Source of the DNA: a virus
Strand: one strand, 5' to 3'
IMG/VR virus record: IMGVR_UViG_3300046715_000073
Location: 1-25,144 of that record
Length of the DNA stretch: 25,144 nt
Below, in pieces: positions 6,879-14,471 of the stretch. The first letter of the stretch is position 1. Every line of letters starts with the position of its first letter. The notes beneath the pieces are model-generated. The model did not search any database. It saw nothing but the letters and a program-made list of their open reading frames with translations, and was not told the DNA's origin. A program made the translations under genes and the position numbers.

Positions 6879-7264
6879 CACGCCGCCCTCCGCTGCTCGA
6901 TGCGGGCGGCCTGCCGGTCCTCGATGAACTTCCGGCCGGCGCGGGTCAACGCGTAGGTGTTGACCTTCTTGCCGCGGGCCTTCTCGTTGATCGAGACCTC
7001 TTCGCCGACCTTCCGCAGCAGTTGCGGCTCGTCGGGGTGGAGGGCGTCGTGGCCGACGAGGGCGTGGAAGTACAGCCCGGCTTTCCGGCAGACGTCGCCG
7101 GGGACGATCTGCCGGATCTGGTTCATGCCGAAGGGCTGGCCGTGGGCGGCGAGGTGGAGGACGACCTGGTCGAGGACGGCGGTGTCCCAGCGGGTGACGG
7201 TGGAGTACAGGTTGCGGAGGTGGGCGGCTGCCCAGCTGGCGGCCTGCTCGGGTGTGGCGGTCAT
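6878..7264 (-). CDS. Predicted winged-helix protein, function unknown
   Basis: The 128-residue protein starts at the ATG at 7264 (ATGA overlap). The sequence alternates helices with a segment reading LLRKVGEEVSINEKARGKKVNTYALTRAGRKFIEDRQ, whose basic hairpin and TRAGRKFIE helix resemble the wing and last helix of winged-helix DNA-binding domains. The first half (AVLDQVVLHLAAHGQPFGMNQIRQIVP) could form the remaining helices. I cannot name a family. Fold prediction would decide. Confidence 0.7.
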   Translation of the reverse strand: MTATPEQAASWAAAHLRNLYSTVTRWDTAVLDQVVLHLAAHGQPFGMNQIRQIVPGDVCRKAGLYFHALVGHDALHPDEPQLLRKVGEEVSINEKARGKKVNTYALTRAGRKFIEDRQAARIEQRRAA

Positions 7265-7755
7265 GAGGTGGCTCCGATCCGGTCGAGCAGCGGCCCCGAG
7301 TCGAGGCGGCCGTCTTCGTCTTCGAGGGCGGAGAGGCTGTGGCAGCGGGCGCACAGCTGGATCTCCTTGAACTCCATCCAGCCGTCCGGCACCCAGGAGA
7401 AGGACCACAGGGGGCGGGTCTGCAGGCAGCGTCCGCAGCGGTCCTCGGGTGGGGTGATGGACGGCTTCGGACCGCGCTCGTGCAGTGCTGCGACGGCGGC
7501 TGCGGTATCGGGGAGGACGCCGACGAGGTGCGCGGCGTGCCCGATGCACGAGTTGCACCACGACAGGCCGGCCGGGGGTTCGGCGGGGATCGGGTCGAGG
7601 ATGACGGCCGGGGACTGGGTGACACCCCAGCCGGGGGTGCCGCACAGGCCCTGCTTGCCTGCGAACTTGCCGTCCTCACGCATGACGTGGAGGCGGCGGA
7701 CCTGCTTGGCACGGCGGCCCGTGGCGGCGCTGCACCCGCGGTAGAAGGCCCTCAT
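7261..7755 (-). CDS. Cys-rich zinc-binding protein
   Basis: The 164-residue protein carries three CxxC pairs: WCNSC (about 67-70), CGRC (about 107-110) and CARC (about 135-138), plus an upstream H...LCG segment. The second and third pairs are spaced like a zinc ribbon with an aromatic core between them (LWSFSWVPDGWMEFKE). It overlaps both neighbours by 4 nt (ATGA at each end). It lies immediately downstream of the exonuclease gene, so a nucleic-acid role is possible but not shown. Confidence 0.75.
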   Translation of the reverse strand: MRAFYRGCSAATGRRAKQVRRLHVMREDGKFAGKQGLCGTPGWGVTQSPAVILDPIPAEPPAGLSWCNSCIGHAAHLVGVLPDTAAAVAALHERGPKPSITPPEDRCGRCLQTRPLWSFSWVPDGWMEFKEIQLCARCHSLSALEDEDGRLDSGPLLDRIGATS

Positions 7756-8732
7756 GACGCGGCCTCCTCGGGTGTGCCGTGCTGCTCGAGCTCGGCGTCG
7801 GTCATGAGGCCGTGCGGCGGGAGGCCGGTGCGGAGGACTTCACGGACGTCGGAGGCTGCCTCGCGGTAAGTGGCGGCGCGTTCGACCCGCGCCGACTCGG
7901 CGGGTGTGACCTCGTCGACGAACAGGCCCTCGCTCGGGTCGGGCTTCGGACCGGCCATCTGCTCCCAGCGCTCGGCGAGATCGGCGAGCAGGGTGCGCAC
8001 CTTGCGCGCTTCGGTGAGCGGCACGAGCGGCCACTCGCCATCGACCACGGCGTATGGGTCCGACTTCCGCAGGTGCTTCTGGAGTTCGCCAGCCTGTACC
8101 CGTGCCCACCAGACCTGCCAGATGTGCAGCTGCTCCGCGGGCACCTGCAGTTGCGGGAACTTCTCGCCGATCGCGGCGGCCACTTCGACGGCGGCGAGCG
8201 CGTCGGCGTCCGCGCGATGTGCGGCGGCCAGGGTGACGCCGTAGTGGACGGCGAGGGCCTCGAGCTTGCGGGAGCCCCGCCGGAACTTGTCGGCCTGCTT
8301 GTCGAGGATGAACGGGTCGATGATCGGCCCGGGTGCGGTCTCACCGCCGAGGCGCTCCTGCAGGGTGCGCAGCCCGTAGCGGCGCAGCTCGCGGTCGAGG
8401 ACGGTGAAGTCGTAGCGCCCGTTCATGGCGACGACGGGGATACCGGTGGACAGGGTCGCGGCGAGAACGTCGGCGATCTCGTCGGCAACCTGGGCGGCGG
8501 GACGGCCGTTGGCGCGGGCCTGCTCGGTGGTGACGCCGTGGACCTTGGTGGCCTCGTCGGGGATCGGGACGCCGGGGTTGGCGAGCCAGAGGCGGGACCG
8601 GTCCTGCAGTGTGTCGAGGCTGTCGCCGGGCTTCCAGTCGATGGCCGCGGCGGTGACGATGTGAGCGGTCTCGACGTTGATGCCGGTGGTCTCCAGGTCG
8701 AAGCCGAGGAGGGGTTCGGTGTGCCAGGTCAC
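7752..8732 (-). CDS. DnaQ-like 3'-5' exonuclease (DEDDh)
   Basis: The 326-residue protein's first 190 residues form a DEDDh exonuclease: FDLETTG (D12, E14), NGRYDFTVLD (D108) and AHRADADALAA (H172, D177) supply the five metal/catalytic residues. The remaining 130 residues (LHIWQVWWARVQAGELQKHLRKSDPY onward) are not part of the core fold and include a helical, acidic tail. The family removes nucleotides 3'-5' in proofreading or repair. Here it lies two genes after the Bet annealing protein, so a recombination role is plausible. The start is the GTG at 8732, coupled to the preceding gene (GTGA). Confidence 0.9.
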   Translation of the reverse strand: MTWHTEPLLGFDLETTGINVETAHIVTAAAIDWKPGDSLDTLQDRSRLWLANPGVPIPDEATKVHGVTTEQARANGRPAAQVADEIADVLAATLSTGIPVVAMNGRYDFTVLDRELRRYGLRTLQERLGGETAPGPIIDPFILDKQADKFRRGSRKLEALAVHYGVTLAAAHRADADALAAVEVAAAIGEKFPQLQVPAEQLHIWQVWWARVQAGELQKHLRKSDPYAVVDGEWPLVPLTEARKVRTLLADLAERWEQMAGPKPDPSEGLFVDEVTPAESARVERAATYREAASDVREVLRTGLPPHGLMTDAELEQHGTPEEAAS

Positions 8733-9247
8733 GACGCCTCACCGGCCTCGATCTGCAGGAGGTTGAGGTGCGCCAGGGCGCCGTTGCGCCAGGCCTGGGC
8801 GATGACTTCTTTGCCGCCCGTCGTGGGCCGCACGGAGTGGGTGAGCGCCCGGGTGGCCTTCACCTCGACGCCGGGGACGTCGTGGAGTTCGCCGGTCTCC
8901 GTGTCGACGATGCGGGCGACGCCGGCCGCCGTCATCTGGGCGAGGATGTTGGTGCGGTAGGCGGGTCGGACTTCGGTGACGAGGCGGGTGCTGATCTCGC
9001 TGGGGGCGATGCTGCGGACGAAGGCGAGGAAGGCGTCGTCGTCGATGACGACCGCGGCGGGCTTGGCGTCGGAGCGGCTGATGGTGGCGACCGTGGTGCC
9101 GTCCGGCAGGGAGGCGGTGACCTTCGAGATTCCGTTGCCGACGAGTTGTTCCTGCATGGCGTTCTTCACCTCCTTGAGGCGGTCGTTGACGGTGTCGGAG
9201 AGGGCTTTGAGGGCGGCCTCTTCGAGGGCGAGCTGTGCGAGATCCAT
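8729..9247 (-). CDS. Conserved-type protein between bet and exonuclease
   Basis: The 172-residue protein starts at the ATG at 9247 with GGAG upstream. The first 40 residues are a charged helix (ALSDTVNDRLKEVKNAMQEQL). The segment KVTASLPDGTTVATISRSDAKPA suggests a small beta structure. The C-terminal half contains VDTETGELHDVPGVEVK. I do not know a function. The layout is Bet, this gene, then exonuclease, so an accessory role in recombination (nuclease inhibitor, Gam-like in position only) is a guess. Confidence 0.75.
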   Translation of the reverse strand: MDLAQLALEEAALKALSDTVNDRLKEVKNAMQEQLVGNGISKVTASLPDGTTVATISRSDAKPAAVVIDDDAFLAFVRSIAPSEISTRLVTEVRPAYRTNILAQMTAAGVARIVDTETGELHDVPGVEVKATRALTHSVRPTTGGKEVIAQAWRNGALAHLNLLQIEAGEAS

Positions 9248-9273
9248 TGAGACTCCGTGGTTTCCTGTGGGGT

Positions 9274-9302
9274 GGGCCGCCCCGATAGCCGCGGGGCGGC
9301 CC
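9274..9302 (-). terminator. Hairpin after bet
   Basis: GGGCCGCCCCG (from 9274) pairs with CGGGGCGGCCC (to 9302), 11 bp around a 7-nt loop, in the 67-nt gap between bet and the next minus-strand gene. There is no strong T-tract, so it may attenuate or protect mRNA ends rather than stop all transcription. Confidence 0.55.
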
Positions 9303-9314
9303 GTTGTGCGCGGG

Positions 9315-10433
9315 TTATGCGGCGGGGCGGATCTGTGCGGCGAGCGCGCGGAGCGCGTTGGCGGAGGCGTCTTCGACGGAGCACCCGAGGGCGCTGTATG
9401 CGCCGTTCTCGAAGTCGGTGAGGTTCGCGGCCTTCGCTGCGGCCCGGAGTTCGGCGACGGCGGCGGCATGGTCGGCGTCCTCGTCGGGGACGACCTCGAC
9501 GTCGACGACGCCCTCGTCGCGCCCCTGGGGGCTGGGGGCCGGCGAGTCGGCAATGACCTTCGCCCTACGGGTCAGGTACTCGCCGAGTTCGCCGATCTCG
9601 CCGGTGTCCGCGGCCCGCGCAGGGGCCGCCATCAGACGGCCGGTCTTGGCCAGCCCCCAGAGCTCGGCGATGCGCTCCTTCGTGGTCGCCTTCTCCGCCT
9701 GGTCTGCGATCTCCTGCGCCGGTCGGTGCGGCTCGACTGGCGGGGCCTCCGCTGTCTGCGGCTGCGGTGTGGCCGTGGCCCACGGGTCGGCCTCGCCCGC
9801 CTGCACTGCTCGCAGGTGCCGCTCGTCGCCCGGGTTGTCGGCCTGCGCCATCTCCTCGGCCGTGTACACCCCGGCCAGGTCGTGCGGGAACGCCTTCCGG
9901 AGCGCGAGCGCTTCAGCGCACTTGGCGATCTGGTTGGCGCCCATGTTCTTCCACATGCGGGTCGGGTTGCCGTTGTAGTCGGTCTGGACGTACTCGCGGT
10001 ACAGCGCCACGGCGGAGAACCGCTGCCCATTCCGCAGGACCGTCACCTTCGCGGCGGCAGGCGCCTCGTCCGGCAGCCACACGTCCCGCCAATTCCCTGA
10101 CGTGTCACACCACTGGGTGTCCTCGTATCCGAAGGTCTGGCCCGTCTCGGCGATCACTCGGTGCGCGACCACGCGGTAGCCGTCGATGCCGGTCTGAGGC
10201 GTGAACACCTTTCGGCCGGCCTTCTTGTCCTTCCGGCCGATCAGGTAGATCTGGCGGGAGAACGGGTCCAGCCGGGTGCGCTGGCACAGGTGAAGGAAGC
10301 CGGACAGTTCCGCCTTGGTCACGTCGCCGTCGATGCCGGACTGCTGCAGGACAGCGGCCTGTTCCGGCGTCCAGTCGGTCTGGTCGGGCCGGATGGCGAG
10401 CGCCCCGCCGCTCTTGACGAGTTCACTGCTCAT
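9315..10433 (-). CDS. bet: Single-strand annealing protein, Bet/RecT family
   Basis: The 372-residue protein's N-terminal 200 residues carry Bet hallmarks: LSGFLHLCQRTRLDPFSRQIYLIGR, then QTGIDGYRVVAHR, then KNMGANQIAKCAEALALRKAFP. These proteins bind single-stranded DNA and anneal complementary strands in phage recombination. The C-terminal 170 residues are a polar, Pro/Ala-rich linker (about 220-250) and a short helical end, a common extension that may contact partners such as SSB. The ATG at 10433 follows AGGAG. No 5'-3' lambda-type or YqaJ exonuclease is next to it; a DEDDh exonuclease is. Confidence 0.93.
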   Translation of the reverse strand: MSSELVKSGGALAIRPDQTDWTPEQAAVLQQSGIDGDVTKAELSGFLHLCQRTRLDPFSRQIYLIGRKDKKAGRKVFTPQTGIDGYRVVAHRVIAETGQTFGYEDTQWCDTSGNWRDVWLPDEAPAAAKVTVLRNGQRFSAVALYREYVQTDYNGNPTRMWKNMGANQIAKCAEALALRKAFPHDLAGVYTAEEMAQADNPGDERHLRAVQAGEADPWATATPQPQTAEAPPVEPHRPAQEIADQAEKATTKERIAELWGLAKTGRLMAAPARAADTGEIGELGEYLTRRAKVIADSPAPSPQGRDEGVVDVEVVPDEDADHAAAVAELRAAAKAANLTDFENGAYSALGCSVEDASANALRALAAQIRPAA

Positions 10434-10494
10434 TTCTGGTGCTCCTGTTCGCTGCTGATGTGCGTGTTCTGCGTGAATTGGGTGCGCTGAAGGT

Positions 10495-10537
10495 GGGCCG
10501 CCGCCTGTTGGCGGGGGGTGCCGCGAGGCGGCGGCCC
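10495..10537 (-). terminator. Hairpin between clamp-like gene and bet
   Basis: GGGCCGCCGCCT (10495-10506) pairs perfectly with AGGCGGCGGCCC (10526-10537) around a 19-nt loop in the bet leader. It lacks a clear T-tract. It may reduce read-through from the clamp-like gene into bet. Confidence 0.5.
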
Positions 10538-10590
10538 TGGTGCGGCGCGGAGTTGGGGGGACTCGGACGCGCCGCGGTCTGGGGTGTTGG

Positions 10591-11778
10591 TCAGGCGGTG
10601 ACGTCGGCCGGCTCGGCGGGCTGCGGGGCGATGGCCTTCCACTCCTCGGCCTCGGCGTCGTAGGCGACGTACCGGTTGCCGTCGACGCGGAAGTTGATCC
10701 CGGCCTGCTTGGCGTCGTTCAATGCGCGGGCCAGACGGATGGCCCACTTGCGGGGCTCCTCCGCCATCTGCTTGGCGACCCGCTTCTCGTGGTCGTCCTG
10801 CCACTTCTTCGGGTTGAAGCCGGACTGTTCGGCCATGTCGTAGGCCCACTCGCCGAGTTCGCCGGAGTCGAGCTGTTCGGCGGTGTCGTCGACGACGGCC
10901 TGCGCGGCCCGCGGGTCGACCTGGTGGAGGGCGTCGAGGTAGCGGTAAGCCATCCAGTCGGAGACGCCGGAGCGGATGTGCGCGAACCATGCGTCCTGGT
11001 CGTCGTCGAAGGACGTGTTGTAGACGTTCGACGTGGAGTCGAGGACTCCCTTGAGGAGGTTCGCGGCGGTTTCGCTGATGTCGTGGCTGGCGTCGAAGCG
11101 GGGCGGTGTGGGCTTCGGCAGGCTGGCCATGTCGATGTCCGTCGCGCCCGCGGAGAGCGTCCACAGCCACAGGCTCTGCGCGTCGCCGAAGGTCTGGTTC
11201 TTCGACGGGCCGATGCCGCCGCCGCTGGAGGGCATCTGTGCGCCGATGAAGTCTTCGCCGAAGAACAGGACGGCCTTGCGGTCGGCGGTCACTCGGGTGC
11301 GGAGGCTCTGCCCGGCCGATGCCCACCGCGGCAGGAAGTCGGAGTTGAGGGCGGGGAACGGTTCGCCGTCGATGGTCTGGGCGGCGATTCGGCGGAACAG
11401 GCCCCGCCAGTCCGGGTACTCCAGGGCTGTGTTGACGGTGATGTTCAGGTCGGTGCGGGGGCCTTCGAAGACGAGGCGGTCCTTGGCGAGGCTGACGTTG
11501 ATCCAGTCGGCGCCCTTCATGGCGCGCGCCCACTCGCGGACGGTGGTGGCGTGCTCGCCGGGCAGGAGCGCCTGCCAGGGTTCCTGGTCGCAGTCGCCGT
11601 GGTTGAGGCTGTAGCGGGCTGCAGCGATCGTGTAGGCGTCGGTGGCGACCGCGTACAGGTAGCGGGCATCGGCGTCGAGGCGAATGCCGTGCAGGTTCTC
11701 GTGGTGGTCGCCGCCCATGTGGACGGTCGTCTTGTCGAGCATGAGCCCGAGCTGGTGGGCGTTGATCGTGACGGACAC
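10591..11778 (-). CDS. Beta sliding clamp-like protein with extra C-terminal domain
   Basis: In this 395-residue protein, the segment LHGIRLDADARYLYAVATDAYTIAAARY (about 29-56) matches the DnaN pattern of L-x-GI...L-AVATD-x-R-x-A. LVFEGPRTDLNI...LEYPDWRGLFRRI resembles the G-x-YPDYR region, and VTADRKAVLFFGEDFIGAQMP resembles the end of a clamp domain. So residues 1-220 look like two clamp-type domains. The last 170 residues are unlike DnaN: helical, Trp/Asp-rich (DDDQDAWFAHIRSGVSDWMAYRYLDALHQ). The GTG at 11778 follows AGGAG. Clamps tether polymerase to DNA. The assignment is from motif likeness and is moderately sure. Confidence 0.65.
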   Translation of the reverse strand: MSVTINAHQLGLMLDKTTVHMGGDHHENLHGIRLDADARYLYAVATDAYTIAAARYSLNHGDCDQEPWQALLPGEHATTVREWARAMKGADWINVSLAKDRLVFEGPRTDLNITVNTALEYPDWRGLFRRIAAQTIDGEPFPALNSDFLPRWASAGQSLRTRVTADRKAVLFFGEDFIGAQMPSSGGGIGPSKNQTFGDAQSLWLWTLSAGATDIDMASLPKPTPPRFDASHDISETAANLLKGVLDSTSNVYNTSFDDDQDAWFAHIRSGVSDWMAYRYLDALHQVDPRAAQAVVDDTAEQLDSGELGEWAYDMAEQSGFNPKKWQDDHEKRVAKQMAEEPRKWAIRLARALNDAKQAGINFRVDGNRYVAYDAEAEEWKAIAPQPAEPADVTA

Positions 11779-11842
11779 GGATACTCCTGGTGGGATGCTG
11801 GTGGTTGATCCCCGTCCGCTAGACCCGGGCGGGGGTTGGTCG

Positions 11843-11878
11843 CCGGGCGGTCGGGACTCGCGGTCTCCGACCGCCCGG
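11843..11878 (-). terminator. Hairpin terminator
   Basis: CCGGGCGGTCGG (11843-11854) pairs perfectly with CCGACCGCCCGG (11867-11878) around a 12-nt loop, 3 nt after the stop of the coiled-coil gene. It ends or attenuates the micro-gene operon before the clamp-like gene. Confidence 0.6.
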
Positions 11879-11880
11879 GG

Positions 11881-12318
11881 TCACACAGCCGGCTTCGGTA
11901 GTTCGATGACGGGCAGCTGCTGCGTCTCGTCGTTGGCGGTGGAGCGGTGCGGCACCGGCGAGACGTAGGGCAGGACGACTTCGGGCGAGTAGGGGCGGAC
12001 CATCTGGCACGCCACTTCGCGGATCCGCGGTCGGGCGTTGACGACGGCGCGGCGGAGGCGTTCCTGTTCGGCCTTGGCGCGGATCACCGTGTGCCGCAGT
12101 TCCTTGTTCGCCTTCTTCAGCCGCCCGTTTTCCTCGTCGGCCTGGGCGCGCCACATGGCGTCCTGGGAGGCGCGGATGACGGTGCGGGTGAGGTCGCAGG
12201 CAAGCTGGTCGTTGGCCTTGGCCAGTGCCGCCTTGTCGGCTTCCAACTGCCGGATGCGGGCTTCGAGTTCGAGGTAGGCGGCGCTGTGCTTGGCGCGCGC
12301 GGTGACGGTAAGGCTCAC
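11881..12318 (-). CDS. Coiled-coil protein, function unknown
   Basis: In this 145-residue protein, residues 10-100 are almost entirely heptad-like and charged (LEARIRQLEADKAALAKANDQL...ENGRLKKANKELRHTVIRAKAEQERLRRAV), which predicts a long coiled coil. The tail is proline-rich and ends QQLPVIELPKPAV. The GTG at 12318 overlaps the DUF6197 stop (GTGA). Open frame further upstream is the shadow of that gene. No family function known to me. Confidence 0.75.
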   Translation of the reverse strand: MSLTVTARAKHSAAYLELEARIRQLEADKAALAKANDQLACDLTRTVIRASQDAMWRAQADEENGRLKKANKELRHTVIRAKAEQERLRRAVVNARPRIREVACQMVRPYSPEVVLPYVSPVPHRSTANDETQQLPVIELPKPAV

Positions 12319-12677
12319 GCCGACACCCCCGACCGCAGGCTGGCCGCGGTGTCGCGGAGGAGCTTCGCGGCCTCCCGTTTGCCGTGGCCGCGGGCGTCGT
12401 TCCAGGTGACGATGGCCGCGTCGGGAATCCGGGCGAGGACGGCTTCCTCGGCCCGCCACACGAGGAGTGACTTGCCGGTGTAGACGGGCACTCCATGGGC
12501 GGCGATGTTGAGGGCGCCGATCAGGTCGACCCGGCAGCCGGACGGTTTCGTGCCGTTCGCGGCCTGCTTGTGGTCGTACAGGTCCCGCTTGCAGTGCCCG
12601 TTGCGGTCGATGACGGCGGCGGCTCCGTCGAGGAGGTCGGCGACCTCGGCAGTCTCAGGCTCGGTGAGGGTGGTCAC
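12315..12677 (-). CDS. DUF6197 family protein
   Basis: The 120-residue protein contains an N-terminal helix (EVADLLDGAAAVIDRNGHCK), a central CRVDLIGALNIAAHG, and a C-terminal IVTWNDARGHGKREAAKLLRDTA, the order I recognise for DUF6197 (a Cys-GAL helix and the WND motif). Members are frequent in Streptomyces phages and chromosomes and have no defined role. The GTG at 12677 and the stop both overlap neighbours by 4 nt. Confidence 0.75.
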   Translation of the reverse strand: MTTLTEPETAEVADLLDGAAAVIDRNGHCKRDLYDHKQAANGTKPSGCRVDLIGALNIAAHGVPVYTGKSLLVWRAEEAVLARIPDAAIVTWNDARGHGKREAAKLLRDTAASLRSGVSA

Positions 12678-12916
12678 GACGCCTCCCCGCTCTGGCAGGT
12701 GTCGTGCGTCTCGGGCTCGGTCTCCCACTCGGCGGCGGTGGCGTGCAGTTCCCGGACGATGTCCAGTTCGGTCTTGACCTGGCCGTCGGCGTTCTTGTTG
12801 AACGGGTTGAGGGTCTGGCCGAAGGTGCGCTGGCGGCGCAGCTTCTTGCCGCAGCCGGGGCAGGGCAGGTTCTTGCTGGCCTGGTACTTGATCTCTCGGA
12901 AGCGGTAGACGGGCAT
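12674..12916 (-). CDS. Small zinc-knuckle protein
   Basis: The 80-residue protein (MPVYRFREIKYQASKN start) has a single CPGCGKK knuckle near residue 19, followed by RRQRTFGQTLNPFNKNADGQVKTELDIVRELHATAAEWE. This pattern (one knuckle, then a conserved-looking basic and NPFN segment) is frequent in Streptomyces phage hypothetical proteins. A second Cys near the end (DTCQSG) could help bind metal. The ATG at 12916 shares one base with the TAA of the preceding gene (TAATG). Function unknown. Confidence 0.75.
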   Translation of the reverse strand: MPVYRFREIKYQASKNLPCPGCGKKLRRQRTFGQTLNPFNKNADGQVKTELDIVRELHATAAEWETEPETHDTCQSGEAS

Positions 12917-13125
12917 TACAGGTTCTCCAAGTCGTGGTCGCGGATCATGCGCCAGGCGGTGCGCCGGGCCGAGTTGCGCTCCGCTGCGATGCGGGCGTCG
13001 AGCCGGGCGCGCCGGTCAGGTGCGGGCTGTTCGGCCGGCTTGGACAGGTGGCGGATTTCGCGGGCGACGATCAGCAGCCAGACGCAGCCGGCGAGCGCGA
13101 TAGCCGACCAGATGGCGGCGCTCAT
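12916..13125 (-). CDS. Small membrane protein with basic tail
   Basis: The product is 69 residues: an N-terminal membrane segment (AAIWSAIALAGCVWLLIVA, residues 3-21) followed by a long basic helix (RRARLDARIAAERNSARRTAWRMIRD). It would be anchored by its N-terminus with the tail in the cytoplasm. It overlaps the previous gene by ATGA. No family recognised. Confidence 0.7.
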   Translation of the reverse strand: MSAAIWSAIALAGCVWLLIVAREIRHLSKPAEQPAPDRRARLDARIAAERNSARRTAWRMIRDHDLENL

Positions 13126-13247
13126 GGCCTCTCCTTCGCCTGCTGGTTGGCGCGGGCCCGTGCGGCGCGTGCACGTAGGGCTTGGACTTCGATGAGGGCG
13201 AGCAGGAGGAGCGCGACGGCCACCACGGACAGCAGGTTCGTGATCAC
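13122..13247 (-). CDS. Tiny membrane protein (41 aa)
   Basis: The product is 41 residues from the GTG at 13247: a membrane segment (LLSVVAVALLLLALIEVQAL) and a basic Ala/Arg tail (RARAARARANQQAKERP). Start and stop both form GTGA/ATGA overlaps, supporting translation. The larger open frame through this point belongs to shadows of the neighbouring gene. Function unknown. Confidence 0.6.
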   Translation of the reverse strand: MITNLLSVVAVALLLLALIEVQALRARAARARANQQAKERP

Positions 13248-13564
13248 GAGGCGGCCTCCGCGGCGTCGAGGGTCTGCTGGCTCGTCTTGGCCTTCACATG
13301 GGGGCAGCGGGCGGCGAGGTCGACCTCGGCGCGGTAGCGGGGCCAGCTCATGAGCTCCAGGCGGTAGCCCTGGCGCTGGTACTTGTCCCGCTCCCGCTTG
13401 GTCGGGTACTGCTCGCGCCATGCCTGGTCCTCGGTGGCGAACGCCTCGTCGCCGAACGCGGCGGTGAGGGCTCCGCACGGGCAGCCGCACGGTGCGAACG
13501 TGATCCACGTGCAGTTGGTCAGGGCGTGCAGTCCGCCGTCGACCTCGACCTTCAGCTCAGGCAT
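13244..13564 (-). CDS. Cys-rich small protein, function unknown
   Basis: The 106-residue protein has an N-terminal Cys cluster (NCTWITFAPCGCPCGA, four cysteines in about 14 residues) with a further CPH near residue 87; a metal site is likely. The middle (FATEDQAWREQYPTKRERDKYQRQGYRLELMSWPRYR) is charged and aromatic. I recall this arrangement from Streptomyces phage hypothetical proteins. Its start overlaps the preceding gene by 8 nt (13557-13564), the largest overlap in this run. Confidence 0.7.
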   Translation of the reverse strand: MPELKVEVDGGLHALTNCTWITFAPCGCPCGALTAAFGDEAFATEDQAWREQYPTKRERDKYQRQGYRLELMSWPRYRAEVDLAARCPHVKAKTSQQTLDAAEAAS

Positions 13565-13763
13565 TGCGGGCCTCCGCCTTGCTGATGCGGGTGCAGTAGT
13601 CCTCGAACGACTCGGTGAACCCGCCGTCCAGGGACGCCTTGAAGTCGGGGTCGACAGTGCGTGGCTTGAAGCCGAGCCAGTCGAGGAGGCCCGGGACGGT
13701 GACCACGGCGCCCGCCTCGGTAGCGGCTTCGAGGAGCGTGTCGAGGGAATCGGAGGCGGCCAT
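13557..13763 (-). CDS. Small protein, function unknown
   Basis: The 68-residue protein (MAASDSLDTLLEAATEAGAV) has a helix, a hydrophobic GLLDWLGF segment and an acidic or aromatic end (FTESFEDYCTRISKAEARNA). The ATG at 13763 shares a base with the TGA of the preceding gene (TGATG). A GTG one codon upstream is possible. No motif recognised. Confidence 0.6.
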   Translation of the reverse strand: MAASDSLDTLLEAATEAGAVVTVPGLLDWLGFKPRTVDPDFKASLDGGFTESFEDYCTRISKAEARNA

Positions 13764-13933
13764 CACGCCACCACCTGGGGGTCCATGCGGGCGGCGTCGA
13801 GGCGCAGCTTGTACTCGCGGGCCTCGCCGGGCGTCCACGTGGACTCGTCGGGGCCGAACTCGCGGTGAGCCTCGGTCCAGACGCGGGCGAGCGCTGCCGC
13901 GACGATGTCGGCGAGCTGGGTCGGTGAGGCCAT
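13763..13933 (-). CDS. Small protein, function unknown
   Basis: The 56-residue protein (MASPTQLADIVAAALARVW) has two predicted helices around DESTWTPGEAREYKLRLDAARMD. Start and stop are both TGATG junctions with neighbours, which is the main support for its reality. No family recognised. Confidence 0.55.
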   Translation of the reverse strand: MASPTQLADIVAAALARVWTEAHREFGPDESTWTPGEAREYKLRLDAARMDPQVVA

Positions 13934-14154
13934 CACGCCGCCGCCTTGTCGGACGCCTTCAGGGCGTCGGCAGCTTTGAGGGCGGCTGCGGTCTCGAATG
14001 CGTGGGCGAGCGCCCGGCACGTTGCGGGCGATGCATCCGTCAGGTCGAGGTGCACACCGACTTCGAGACGCAGCGTCAGCCCGTAGTCGAGGTCGAGACG
14101 GATCTGCTCCGGCCGCGAGTCGACCTTGATGGCCAGCAGAGAGATGGCAGTCAT
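13933..14154 (-). CDS. Small protein, function unknown
   Basis: In this 73-residue protein, the N-terminal part alternates hydrophobic and charged residues (ISLLAIKVDSRPEQIRLDLDYGLTLRLEVGVHLDL), suggesting beta strands, followed by an Ala-rich helix (AHAFETAAALKAADALKASDKAAA). The start may be ATG 14154 or the GTG one codon upstream; both overlap the preceding stop. Function unknown. Confidence 0.6.
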   Translation of the reverse strand: MTAISLLAIKVDSRPEQIRLDLDYGLTLRLEVGVHLDLTDASPATCRALAHAFETAAALKAADALKASDKAAA

Positions 14155-14471
14155 CACGCCACCGCCTCAGCGACGAGGGCCAGGTTGGGGGCATAGCCGA
14201 CGAGTTCGACGTGGGCGTCCGCGACAGTCGCAGAGCCCGTGAGGACGAGCGTCATGCCGCCGGACTGCGTGTTACGGCGGACCGCCTCCGGGTCGATGCC
14301 GAGGGCCTCACGCCACGCCTCGAACCCGCCGAGGTCGCCGTGCACGGCCAGGGCCAGGGAGTGCGGGTGGTGCGGCGACACCCCCACGTGCGGGGCGGGC
14401 AGGTGCGGGTGGTCGACGGCCAGGAGACGCAGCAGCGCCATCGGGCGGGACAGGTCAGCGAACGTCGTCAC
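14154..14471 (-). CDS. Hypothetical protein (105 aa)
   Basis: The GTG start at 14471 overlaps the upstream stop (GTGA). The sequence includes a His-rich stretch (VDHPHLPAPHVGVSPHHPHSLALAVHGD) and a short WREALGIDPEAV helix, then predicted strands (MTLVLTGSATVADAHVELVGY). It might be a small alpha/beta domain. Nothing catalytic is evident and I do not know the family. Confidence 0.65.
   Translation of the reverse strand: MTTFADLSRPMALLRLLAVDHPHLPAPHVGVSPHHPHSLALAVHGDLGGFEAWREALGIDPEAVRRNTQSGGMTLVLTGSATVADAHVELVGYAPNLALVAEAVA

Noticed and set aside
7779-8960. A 393-codon open frame on the plus strand
   Set aside because: It is antisense to the DEDDh exonuclease, whose active-site residues are all readable on the minus strand.
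10540-11808. A 422-codon open frame on the plus strand
   Set aside because: It is antisense to the clamp-like gene, which has recognisable motifs and a good ribosome site. The product here is a Val/Gly/Asp-rich artefact.
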